Shown piece by piece: positions 16,096-23,483 of a DNA stretch of 64,000 nt. A program made the translations under genes and the position numbers. The DNA comes from Thalassobius vesicularis. GTDB lineage: Bacteria > Pseudomonadota > Alphaproteobacteria > Rhodobacterales > Rhodobacteraceae. The DNA lies in assembly GCF_004799325.1 (NCBI RefSeq), contig NZ_SSMD01000012.1, positions 1 through 64,000 of the forward strand. The letters are read 5' to 3'. How positions within the stretch are numbered: the first letter of the stretch is position 1; every line of letters begins with the position of its first letter. The notes below the pieces were generated by a model. That model worked only from the letters and a program-made list of their open reading frames with translations. It made no database searches and was not told the DNA's origin.

Positions 16096-17328
16096 ATGGA
16101 CGTCGTCGACCTGCCGCTTGAGCAGATCATTCCCTATGCGCGCAACCCGCGCCACAACGAAAAGGCGGTTGCCACGGTGGCGGCGTCGATTGCGGAGTTC
16201 GGCTGGCGCCAGCCCATCGTGGTGGATGAAGCGATGGTGGTGCTGGCCGGGCATACCCGGCTGCTGGCAGCGCGGCAGCTCGGGCTGACTACGGTGCCGG
16301 TGCATCTGGCGAAGGGGTTGAGCGAAGCGCAGGCCCGGGCGTTCCGGATCATGGACAACCGCTCAGGTGAGAATGCCGAATGGGACAAGGATCTGCTCGG
16401 GCTTGAGCTTGGGGATCTGCTGGAGGCCGAGTTCGATCTCGGGCTGACGGGCTTCAGCGATGACGAGCTGAACGCCCTGATGCGCGGCCTTGACGAGGAT
16501 GCCGGTGCGCAGGAGGGGGAAGATGACATTCCCGACGCGCCTGAGGATCCGGTCAGCCGGCCGGGAGATCTGTGGGTCATGGGCCCGCACCGTTTGCTCT
16601 GCGGCGACAGCACCGTGGTCACGGATGTGGAGAGGGTGCTTGGGACAGTAAAACCGCTGTTGATGTGCACAGATCCACCCTATGGAGTTGAATACGACCC
16701 GAGCTGGCGCAACCAGTCTGGGGCTGCCAGGACCAAACGCACCGGTAAGGTGCTGAATGACGACCGGGCCGACTGGCGCGAGGCTTGGGCGCTGTTTCCC
16801 GGGGATGTCGCTTATGTCTGGCACGGCGCGCTGCACGCAGCGACGGTGGCCGAAAGCCTCGAAGCCTGCGGCTTTACTATCCGGTCCCAGATCATCTGGG
16901 CCAAGGAGCGGCTGGTTCTGAGCCGGGGGGATTATCACTGGCAGCATGAACCGGCCTGGTATGCTGTCAAAAAGACCGGCAAGGGTCATTGGGCGGGGGA
17001 TCGCAAGCAGACGACGCTGTGGCAGATCCCGAACAAGGACCAGGACGCAAAGACGGTGCATGGCACCCAAAAGCCGGTCGAATGTATGCGCCGTCCGATC
17101 CTGAATAATTCGAGCCCGGGTCAGGCGATTTATGAGCCCTTCATGGGATCGGGGACGACGCTGATTGCTGCCGAGACCACGGGCCGCGTCTGCCTTGGTA
17201 TCGAGCTGAACCCAGCCTATGTCGATGTGGCTGTCGAGCGCTGGCAGAAATTCACCGGGAAGCAGGCCTTTCTTGATGGAGGCGAGCAATCCTTCGGTGA
17301 CCTGAAAGCTGAGCGCGAGGCGGCATGA
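16096..17328 (+). CDS. ParB-like domain fused to beta-class DNA methyltransferase
   Basis: A 410-residue fusion. Residues 1-110 are a ParB/Srx-type domain (LPLEQIIPYARNPR, VLAGHTRLLAARQLG). Residues about 155-400 are an adenine-N6 or cytosine-N4 methyltransferase with motif IV TDPPYG (about 192-197) before motif I FMGSGTT (about 349-355), the beta-class order. Such phage enzymes modify phage DNA to avoid host restriction. The ATG at 16096 has an AGGA site; the TTG at 16027 lies in the repeat region and is unlikely. Confidence 0.9.
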   Translation: MDVVDLPLEQIIPYARNPRHNEKAVATVAASIAEFGWRQPIVVDEAMVVLAGHTRLLAARQLGLTTVPVHLAKGLSEAQARAFRIMDNRSGENAEWDKDLLGLELGDLLEAEFDLGLTGFSDDELNALMRGLDEDAGAQEGEDDIPDAPEDPVSRPGDLWVMGPHRLLCGDSTVVTDVERVLGTVKPLLMCTDPPYGVEYDPSWRNQSGAARTKRTGKVLNDDRADWREAWALFPGDVAYVWHGALHAATVAESLEACGFTIRSQIIWAKERLVLSRGDYHWQHEPAWYAVKKTGKGHWAGDRKQTTLWQIPNKDQDAKTVHGTQKPVECMRRPILNNSSPGQAIYEPFMGSGTTLIAAETTGRVCLGIELNPAYVDVAVERWQKFTGKQAFLDGGEQSFGDLKAEREAA

Positions 17329-17549
17329 AGCAGTCCCGTCTCATGTCTCTGGTCGAGGCCGTCGCCAACGTGATCGTGGGCTATGGAGTTGCGGTTATCG
17401 CGCAAATCCTGATCTTCCCGATCTTCGGGCTTCACACGACGCTGGCGCAAAACCTGAAGATGGGCGCGTTGTTCACCGTGGTGTCGACAGTGCGTTCGTT
17501 CGCCCTGCGGCAGGTGTTCGAGGCGATCCGGATGGGCACAGAAGGATAG
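17325..17549 (+). CDS. DUF7220-like small membrane protein
   Basis: A 74-residue protein overlapping the methyltransferase stop. It has two predicted membrane segments (VEAVANVIVGYGVAVIAQIL and MGALFTVVSTVRSFAL) and a short charged tail. It matches a small phage membrane family I recall as DUF7220. Function is unknown. Confidence 0.7.
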   Translation: MKQSRLMSLVEAVANVIVGYGVAVIAQILIFPIFGLHTTLAQNLKMGALFTVVSTVRSFALRQVFEAIRMGTEG

Positions 17550-17558
17550 ACAGCCCGG

Positions 17559-18014
17559 GTGGATTTCTTGCGATGTACTTGCTCGAATGACGCGACTCCA
17601 ATTATTAACATGCCAACATCTGGACGGTTGATAGGAGCGCTAGTGTTCAACGAATACCCTGAAACTTTAGAAGGTTTGGAGCAGGCTAAAGAGCATCTTG
17701 AACGCCTCGAAGAGCGAGACGGTTTGGATACCTCGGGCAATCCTGAAAAGTATCACACACGCATTAATGGGGCTCGCATGGAAGTCAGGCGAGTTACTGA
17801 AAGCCTGAAGGCGCAGGGTCTCATACCTTACTCGGATCAGGAACTACTGAACAGAAAGCTGGATATGGCGTTTCCGAAGGCGCGTTCGAAGGACATCGTC
17901 GATTTCGATGGAGCCCAGTACCAAAAGCGGTTCAGTCCTGCGACGAAAAGCCGATCTGGGAAAACTGTCACATCTTGGAACCAATGGTGGCAGAGGCTCC
18001 CGGACGAAAAATAA
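17559..18014 (+). CDS. Hypothetical protein of lower GC
   Basis: Up to 151 residues from a GTG; the conserved-looking part may start at the ATG near 17610 (MPTSGRLIGALVF). The middle is a charged helical stretch (LEGLEQAKEHLERLEERDG) and the C-terminus is basic. Base composition is less GC-rich than its neighbours, suggesting transfer. It is convergent with the next gene. No family recognised. Confidence 0.55.
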   Translation: MDFLRCTCSNDATPIINMPTSGRLIGALVFNEYPETLEGLEQAKEHLERLEERDGLDTSGNPEKYHTRINGARMEVRRVTESLKAQGLIPYSDQELLNRKLDMAFPKARSKDIVDFDGAQYQKRFSPATKSRSGKTVTSWNQWWQRLPDEK

Positions 18015-18088
18015 GGCGTCATTACCAGAATTCGGCAAGGACGCGTTCGCCGATGAGAGTGAACGCGTTCTCGAACTGACGACTTTTG

Positions 18089-18628
18089 TCAGGCAGCCGG
18101 AAGCCGGTAAACCCGTCCCCGATCCTCGACCTTCTCCGAGGTCACCTCGAGTCCGAGCCTCTTCTTCAGCGCGCCTGCTATCGCGCCGCGCACGGTTTGC
18201 GGTGTCCATTGCAGGGCGGCGCTGAGCTCTTCTATGGTTGCGCCATCCTTCGCGCGCAGCATGGTGATCAGAGTCGCCTGCTTGGTGCCCTCGCGCGGCG
18301 TTTGAGTCTTGGGCGTGGCGTCGGTTTTGGCTTCGGTTGGTGCCGAAGCGTCGATTTTCGGTTCGGGTTTGGTTCGTCTGGTCATGGGGTCGGCTTCCTT
18401 GCGTTCAGACAGAAACGGCGCGATGTCGAGGATTGGCCCGGGATCAGTCTCTGCCAGTTCGCAGGCCATGGCCAGCGAAGGGCAGATGCGCGGATCGCCC
18501 GAGCGGGTGAGCCCATGGACATGGAATTCCCAAACCGGTCCGTGGCCGTAATCCTCCCGAACCGCCCATATCTGGGTCCGGGATCCGTTGGCATCGTGGA
18601 CAAGATACATGCGTGTCGCTTCCGTCAT
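18089..18628 (-). CDS. DUF3489-like protein with winged-helix C-terminus
   Basis: A 179-residue protein. The N-terminal 75 residues are a small mixed domain (RMYLVHDANGSRTQIWAVRE). A Lys/Pro/Thr-rich linker follows, then the DUF3489 region (QATLITMLRAKDGATIEEL, WTPQTVRGAIAGALKKRLG). The last part is a winged helix typical of this family. It may act as a regulator. It is the last gene of a three-gene minus-strand cluster. Confidence 0.75.
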   Translation of the reverse strand: MTEATRMYLVHDANGSRTQIWAVREDYGHGPVWEFHVHGLTRSGDPRICPSLAMACELAETDPGPILDIAPFLSERKEADPMTRRTKPEPKIDASAPTEAKTDATPKTQTPREGTKQATLITMLRAKDGATIEELSAALQWTPQTVRGAIAGALKKRLGLEVTSEKVEDRGRVYRLPAA

Positions 18629-18704
18629 GGGACACGCAGGATGCGCGCCCTTCTACGGGGCCAGGCCCGCCAGTCAGGCGGGCAGGTCGCGATGCGGGAT
18701 GACA

Positions 18705-18980
18705 TCAACTGGCGTGTTCGCCCTCGCCAAAGGCGCTGTCGGTGATCTGGCGCAGAAGGCCGGCGTAGTGGTCGAGCACGCCAACCGTCGCCCAGCCCAC
18801 CTCGTCGGGGTGGCAGTTAAAATGTTCGTCGCTGAGTGCCTGAAGGCGCGCAAGCATCGCGTCGATCCCGGCTTTCTTTGCAATGAAGGCCGCCTGTGCG
18901 GCTTCCTTGTTCTTACGCGCCTTCTCAGTGCGGAGTTCGTGGCGGGGCGTGGTGATCGGGTTCAGATGGTTCGTCATCAT
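18705..18980 (-). CDS. Small hypothetical phage protein (91 aa)
   Basis: A charged helical protein (RTEKARKNKEAAQAAFIAKK near residue 18) followed by a region with several acidic residues. It sits between two other minus-strand genes with a short spacer. No family is recognised. Confidence 0.55.
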   Translation of the reverse strand: MMTNHLNPITTPRHELRTEKARKNKEAAQAAFIAKKAGIDAMLARLQALSDEHFNCHPDEVGWATVGVLDHYAGLLRQITDSAFGEGEHAS

Positions 18981-18989
18981 CGTGCCTCT

Positions 18990-19172
18990 TCAGTTCTTCT
19001 TTTCAATCATCGCGAGGATCGCGCAGGCCATGCCGCCCAGAAACTCGCCGCGCCGGAAGACGATCTCGTCGATCTCGGTCGTGCTGATGATGGCGGGGTC
19101 GACCTGAAGGTCGGCAGCCATGTGCGGCAGCAGGCGGGCGGCTTCTAGGTTGTAGCGTTCGGCGATGGTCAT
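18990..19172 (-). CDS. Small hypothetical phage protein (60 aa)
   Basis: Read from ATG 19172, which has a GGAG site; the longer frame from 19232 lacks one. The sequence MTIAERYNLEAARLLPH and later FRRGEFLGGMACAILAMIEKKN is helical. It is the first gene of the minus-strand cluster and divergent from the terminase operon; the 115-base gap between them probably holds the late promoter. Confidence 0.55.
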   Translation of the reverse strand: MTIAERYNLEAARLLPHMAADLQVDPAIISTTEIDEIVFRRGEFLGGMACAILAMIEKKN

Positions 19173-19287
19173 GGCGGGCTCCGTTGGGTGCAGCGTTTTC
19201 TTCGGATCAGCTTCGCTCTCCGGGGGCTGCACATCCAGTATAATAGCAGCAATAACATGGCTTTAATCGGAGCATTCGTATCATCTC

Positions 19288-19866
19288 ATGTCATCAGCGA
19301 GCCAGCCCATCGGGGTGATTGCAAAGCTCCTGGATCTCTCGGAGCGGCGGGTGCAGCAGCTGAGCCGGGAAGGCGTGATCCCGAAAGCCACACGCGGTCA
19401 GTATGACCTGATTGGGTCTGTGCGTGGCTATGTGCGCTATCTGCGGGAGCAGGCGGTCCGGGCTCAGGCCGGGGCCCCGGACTATGCGGTTGAGCGGGCC
19501 CGGCTGATCAGGGCGCGCGCGGATCTGTCAGAAATGGAAGCGGAGGCCAGACGGGGCGCGCTGATTGCGGCGGACGATATCGAAGCGGCCTGGATCGCGG
19601 TGCTGGCGCAGTTGCGTACGCGGCTTCTGGCGCTGCCGGACCGGCTGGCACCGGTTGTGCATGCGCAGGAGAGCCCGGCTGGGGTGCGCGAGGTGATCCG
19701 GGAGGCGATCCGCGAGGCGCTGGAAGAAATGGCGGAAGCGGATGTGCGCGTCGAAGAGGAAAGCGACGGTATCGGTCCTGATCCTGAAGGGTGGGACGGT
19801 GCTCTGTCAGACGGTGCGGCGCGCCCTGGCGGTGCTGACGCCGCCGCCGGACCTGACAATCAGTGA
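19288..19866 (+). CDS. Terminase small subunit (Nu1-like)
   Basis: A 192-residue protein with an N-terminal winged HTH (IGVIAKLLDLSERRVQQLSR, GQYDLIGSVRGYVRYL), then a helical oligomerisation region (ARLIRARADLSEMEAEARRG) and an acidic tail. This is the layout of lambda Nu1-type packaging subunits that recognise cos DNA. It overlaps the large subunit gene by about 125 bases. Confidence 0.85.
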   Translation: MSSASQPIGVIAKLLDLSERRVQQLSREGVIPKATRGQYDLIGSVRGYVRYLREQAVRAQAGAPDYAVERARLIRARADLSEMEAEARRGALIAADDIEAAWIAVLAQLRTRLLALPDRLAPVVHAQESPAGVREVIREAIREALEEMAEADVRVEEESDGIGPDPEGWDGALSDGAARPGGADAAAGPDNQ

Positions 19867-21745
19867 CTGGGCGGATGCCAACCGGCGGCTGAGTTCGGAG
19901 GCGAGCGCCGAGCCGGGGCGGTGGCGCACGAGCCGCGCCGAATACCAGCGCGGGATCATGGAGGCGGTCTCGGATGCCTCCACCGAAACCGTTGTGATCA
20001 TGTCCAGTTCACAGGTGGGCAAGACGGAAGTGGTCAATAACTGCGTCGGTTACCACATCGATCAGGACCCGGCGCCGATCATGGTGGTGATGCCCACAGA
20101 GCGGGATGCGGAAACCTGGTCGAAGGACCGCTTCTCGCCGATGGCGCGGGACACGCCCTGCCTGCGCGACAAGATCGCCAACCCGAAGTCGCGGGATGGC
20201 AACAACAAGATCCTGCACAAGCGCTTCCCGGGCGGTCATCTGACCATTGTCGGGGCGAACGCGCCCTCAGGGCTGGCGAGCCGTCCGATCCGGCTCCTCT
20301 TGTGCGATGAGGTGGACCGCTATCCGTTCAGCGCAGGCGCTGAAGGCGACCCGGTGAACCTCGCAAAAAAGCGGACCGTGACATTCTGGAACCGCAAGAT
20401 TGTGCTCGTGTCCACGCCGACGAACAAGGGGGCGAGCCGGATTGAGGCGGCATTCGAGGAAAGTGACCAGCGCCGGTTTTGGGTGCCATGCCCCGCGTGT
20501 GGTCACGAACAAATCCTGACCTGGGGACAGGTCAAATGGGACAAGGACGAGAACGGCGGCCATCGCCCGGAAACTGCGCGGTATCACTGCGCAGAGTGTG
20601 ATGCGGCGTGGAAGGACGAAGCCCGCTGGGCAGCGATCTCCAAGGGCCGCTGGATCGCGGCGGCACCATTCAATGGGACCGCGGGGTTCCATCTGAACGA
20701 AATCTATTCGCCCTGGGTGCGGCTGGAGGCGATGGCGAAGGCCTTTCTGTCTGCCCGTGCCGGTGGTGACGAGACCATGAAAACCTTCGTCAATACCTCG
20801 CTTGGCGAGACCTGGATGGAAAGCGGCGAGGCGCCGGACTGGCAGCGGCTGCAGGGGCTGAAGGAGGACTGGCCTGCAGGTACGGTGCCCGGGGGAGGTC
20901 TCATCCTGACGGCCGGGGCGGATGTGCAGAAGGACCGGATCGAAGTTGATGTCTGGGCCTGGGGGCGGGGGCTCGAAAGCTGGCTCGTGGATCATGTCGT
21001 CATCGGGGGCGGTCCGGGGGAGCCGGCCTGCTGGCAGGGGCTTTCGGATCTCCTGAACCGGAGCTGGCTGCATGCGAGCGGAACACCGATGAGCATCGCA
21101 AAGCTGGCGATTGATACCGGTTATGAGACGGCGGCGGTGTATGGCTGGGCGCGGCAGGCGGGATTTGCCCAGGTGGCCCCCGTCAAGGGGCTGGAGGGGT
21201 TCAACCGCTCGAGCCCGGTTTCGGGGCCGAGCTATGTGGATGCGACAGTGGGCGGCAAACGGCTGCGCCGCGGGGCGCGGCTCTGGTCGGTGGCGACTTC
21301 GACCTTCAAGGCCGAGACCTATCGCTTCCTGCGGCTCGATCCGCCGGAGAACTCCGGGCTGGGAGGAGCCGGTGCCGGGGCGTTTCCGCAGGGCTTTCTG
21401 CATCTGCCCGGATGGGTCGATGCCGAGTGGCTCAAACAGCTGACGGCCGAGCAGCTGGTCACGGTCAAGAACAAGCGCGGGTACGCCAGGCTTGAGTGGC
21501 AGAAACTGCGCGAACGCAACGAGGCGCTGGACTGCCGGGTCTATGCGCGGGCGGCGGCCTGGATCCTCGGGGCGGATCGCTGGCCGGAGGCACATTGGGC
21601 GGCTCTGGCGGATGAGCTGGGTGTGCTGTCGGCTGAGGCAGCGCCGATGATGCCGCAAAGGCCCGATGCTGCCGCACGTGCCCCACGGCAGGATACGTCA
21701 CGGGAGGGGCGCTGGGTCAGCCGGCGGCGGGGCAGTTGGCTTTGA
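19742..21745 (+). CDS. Terminase large subunit (GpA family)
   Basis: Up to 667 residues. The ATPase half has a Walker A variant SSSQVGKTE (about 87-95) and Walker B LLLCDEVDRYP (about 183-193). A zinc-binding segment CPACGHE/CAEC lies near 250-285. The nuclease half includes TAGADVQKDRIEVDVWAWG (about 393) and IDTGYETAAVYGWA (about 457). This is the lambda GpA type that packages DNA through the portal. The start may be a downstream GTG near 19799, which would shorten the overlap with the small subunit. Confidence 0.92.
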   Translation: MCASKRKATVSVLILKGGTVLCQTVRRALAVLTPPPDLTISDWADANRRLSSEASAEPGRWRTSRAEYQRGIMEAVSDASTETVVIMSSSQVGKTEVVNNCVGYHIDQDPAPIMVVMPTERDAETWSKDRFSPMARDTPCLRDKIANPKSRDGNNKILHKRFPGGHLTIVGANAPSGLASRPIRLLLCDEVDRYPFSAGAEGDPVNLAKKRTVTFWNRKIVLVSTPTNKGASRIEAAFEESDQRRFWVPCPACGHEQILTWGQVKWDKDENGGHRPETARYHCAECDAAWKDEARWAAISKGRWIAAAPFNGTAGFHLNEIYSPWVRLEAMAKAFLSARAGGDETMKTFVNTSLGETWMESGEAPDWQRLQGLKEDWPAGTVPGGGLILTAGADVQKDRIEVDVWAWGRGLESWLVDHVVIGGGPGEPACWQGLSDLLNRSWLHASGTPMSIAKLAIDTGYETAAVYGWARQAGFAQVAPVKGLEGFNRSSPVSGPSYVDATVGGKRLRRGARLWSVATSTFKAETYRFLRLDPPENSGLGGAGAGAFPQGFLHLPGWVDAEWLKQLTAEQLVTVKNKRGYARLEWQKLRERNEALDCRVYARAAAWILGADRWPEAHWAALADELGVLSAEAAPMMPQRPDAAARAPRQDTSREGRWVSRRRGSWL

Positions 21746-21755
21746 GGATGTGATC

Positions 21756-21959
21756 ATGAGCTGGACGCAGGAGGAACTGGCGGCCCTCAAACAGGCCTAT
21801 GCCAGCGGGACGACGCGGGTGAGCTACGATGGCAAGTCGGTGGATTATGGCACGGCGGCGGATCTGCTGCGCCGGATTCGGGTGATCGAGGCGGAGCTGG
21901 CGGCAACCGTGGGCCGCCCCAGGCCAAGGCGCAGCTTTGCCAGCTTCTCGAAGGGCTGA
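21756..21959 (+). CDS. Head-tail joining protein (gpW-like)
   Basis: A 67-residue protein matching gpW: MSWTQEELAALKQAYASG, then RVSYDGKSVDYGTAADLLRRI. It has a GAGGA site and lies between terminase and portal as in lambda-like phages. It seals the portal and connects head to tail. Confidence 0.85.
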   Translation: MSWTQEELAALKQAYASGTTRVSYDGKSVDYGTAADLLRRIRVIEAELAATVGRPRPRRSFASFSKG

Positions 21960-21971
21960 GGAGCACCTGTC

Positions 21972-23483
21972 ATGAACTGGTTTGACCGGACGCTCGGGGC
22001 GATTGCGCCGGGTGTGGGGCTGCGGCGGGTGCGCCAGAGGCAGGCGCTGGAGGTGCTGGCGCGCGCCTATGAAGGGGCAAAGACCGGGCGGCGCACCGAA
22101 GGCTGGATCACGCCCGGCACCGGGGCCAACAGCGAGATCGGCCCGGCGCTGGCACGTCTGCGGGCGCGTTCGCGCGATCTGGTGCGCAACAATCCCTATG
22201 CCGCCAAGGCCGTGCAGGCGCTGGTGAGCAACATGGTGGGAACAGGGCTGATGCCGCGGGCGCGGGCCGGGGAGGCGGAGCTTGCCCGGCAGGCCGATCG
22301 TCTCTGGGCGCGGTTTGCGTCGGAATGCGATGCGGACGGTCTGACGGATTTCGCCGGTCTGCAGGCGCTGATCGTACGGTCGCTGGTGGAAAGTGGCGAG
22401 GTGCTGGTGCGCCTGCGCCCGCGCCGGGTGGAGGATGGGCTGGCGGTGCCGCTGCAATTGCAGGTGCTGGAGCCCGATCACCTGGACACAGGGCGCACTG
22501 AGGAGCTGCCCGGTGGCGGGTATATCCTGCAGGGTGTGGAGTTCGACCCTCTCGGGCGGCGCGTGGCCTATTGGCTTTATCCGCGCCATCCGGGCGAGGC
22601 GGGAGGGCTGTCGGGACTGGGCCTTCCGGTGGCGCGGCGGGTTCCGGCTGATCAGGTGCTGCATCTCTTCGAGCGGTTGCGCCCGGGACAGGTGCGCGGA
22701 GTGCCGTGGTTTGCACCGGTGATGCTGAAGCTGCGCGATCTGGACGACTATGATGAGGCCGAACTGGTGCGCAAAAAGATTGAGGCCTGTTTCGCGGCCT
22801 TCGTCACCGGGGCTGAGGACGAGGAGACACTGGGCCGGGCGCAGCTGGATGCGGCGGGCCGGCGGGTGGAGAGCTTTGAGCCGGGGATGATCGAATATCT
22901 CGAGCCGGGCAAGGATGTGAAGTTCGCAAGCCCCGCCGCCTCGGGCGGCTATGCCGAATATATGCGGATGCAGCTGCATGCGGTCGCGGCGGGGGTGGGG
23001 CTCACCTATGAGTTGCTGACCGGGGATCTGAGCCAGGTGAATTACAGCTCGATCCGGGCAGGGCTGATCGAGTTCCGCCGCCGGATGGAAGCGCTGCAAT
23101 GGCAATTGCTGGTGCCCGGGCTCTGTCAGCCGGTCTGGCGGCGGTTTGTCCTGGCGGCCCAGGCGGCCGGGGCGCTGCCGGACGGGGCAGAGATTGCGGC
23201 GGAATGGACCGCACCCCGGTTCGAGGCGGTGGATCCGCTGAAGGACATCCAGGCGGATGTGCAGGCGGTGCGGGCCGGGGTGATGACGCTGAAGGAAGCC
23301 ATTGCGCGCCAGGGCTATGAGCCGGCGCAGGTCCTCAGAGAAATCGCCGAGACCAATGCCGAGCTCGATGCGTTGGGGCTCATTCTCGACAGCGATCCCC
23401 GGCGTTCCACGAAAACAGGGCAGGACAGCGGGCGCGAGGTTGCGCCCGCATCATCAGATGAGGATCGCAATGACACGGAATGA
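21972..23483 (+). CDS. Portal protein (lambda family)
   Basis: A 503-residue portal protein. Characteristic segments include DLVRNNPYAAKAVQALVSNMVGTG near residue 67 and VESGEVLVRLRPR near 140. EPDHLDT follows, then INYSSIRAG-type sequence near 360 (QVNYSSIRAGLIEFRRR). The C-terminus is flexible. It forms the dodecameric vertex for DNA passage. It overlaps the capsid gene start by 14 bases. Confidence 0.93.
   Translation: MNWFDRTLGAIAPGVGLRRVRQRQALEVLARAYEGAKTGRRTEGWITPGTGANSEIGPALARLRARSRDLVRNNPYAAKAVQALVSNMVGTGLMPRARAGEAELARQADRLWARFASECDADGLTDFAGLQALIVRSLVESGEVLVRLRPRRVEDGLAVPLQLQVLEPDHLDTGRTEELPGGGYILQGVEFDPLGRRVAYWLYPRHPGEAGGLSGLGLPVARRVPADQVLHLFERLRPGQVRGVPWFAPVMLKLRDLDDYDEAELVRKKIEACFAAFVTGAEDEETLGRAQLDAAGRRVESFEPGMIEYLEPGKDVKFASPAASGGYAEYMRMQLHAVAAGVGLTYELLTGDLSQVNYSSIRAGLIEFRRRMEALQWQLLVPGLCQPVWRRFVLAAQAAGALPDGAEIAAEWTAPRFEAVDPLKDIQADVQAVRAGVMTLKEAIARQGYEPAQVLREIAETNAELDALGLILDSDPRRSTKTGQDSGREVAPASSDEDRNDTE

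Noticed and set aside
20267-21658. Minus-strand frame of 463 aa
   Set aside because: Antisense of the terminase large subunit.
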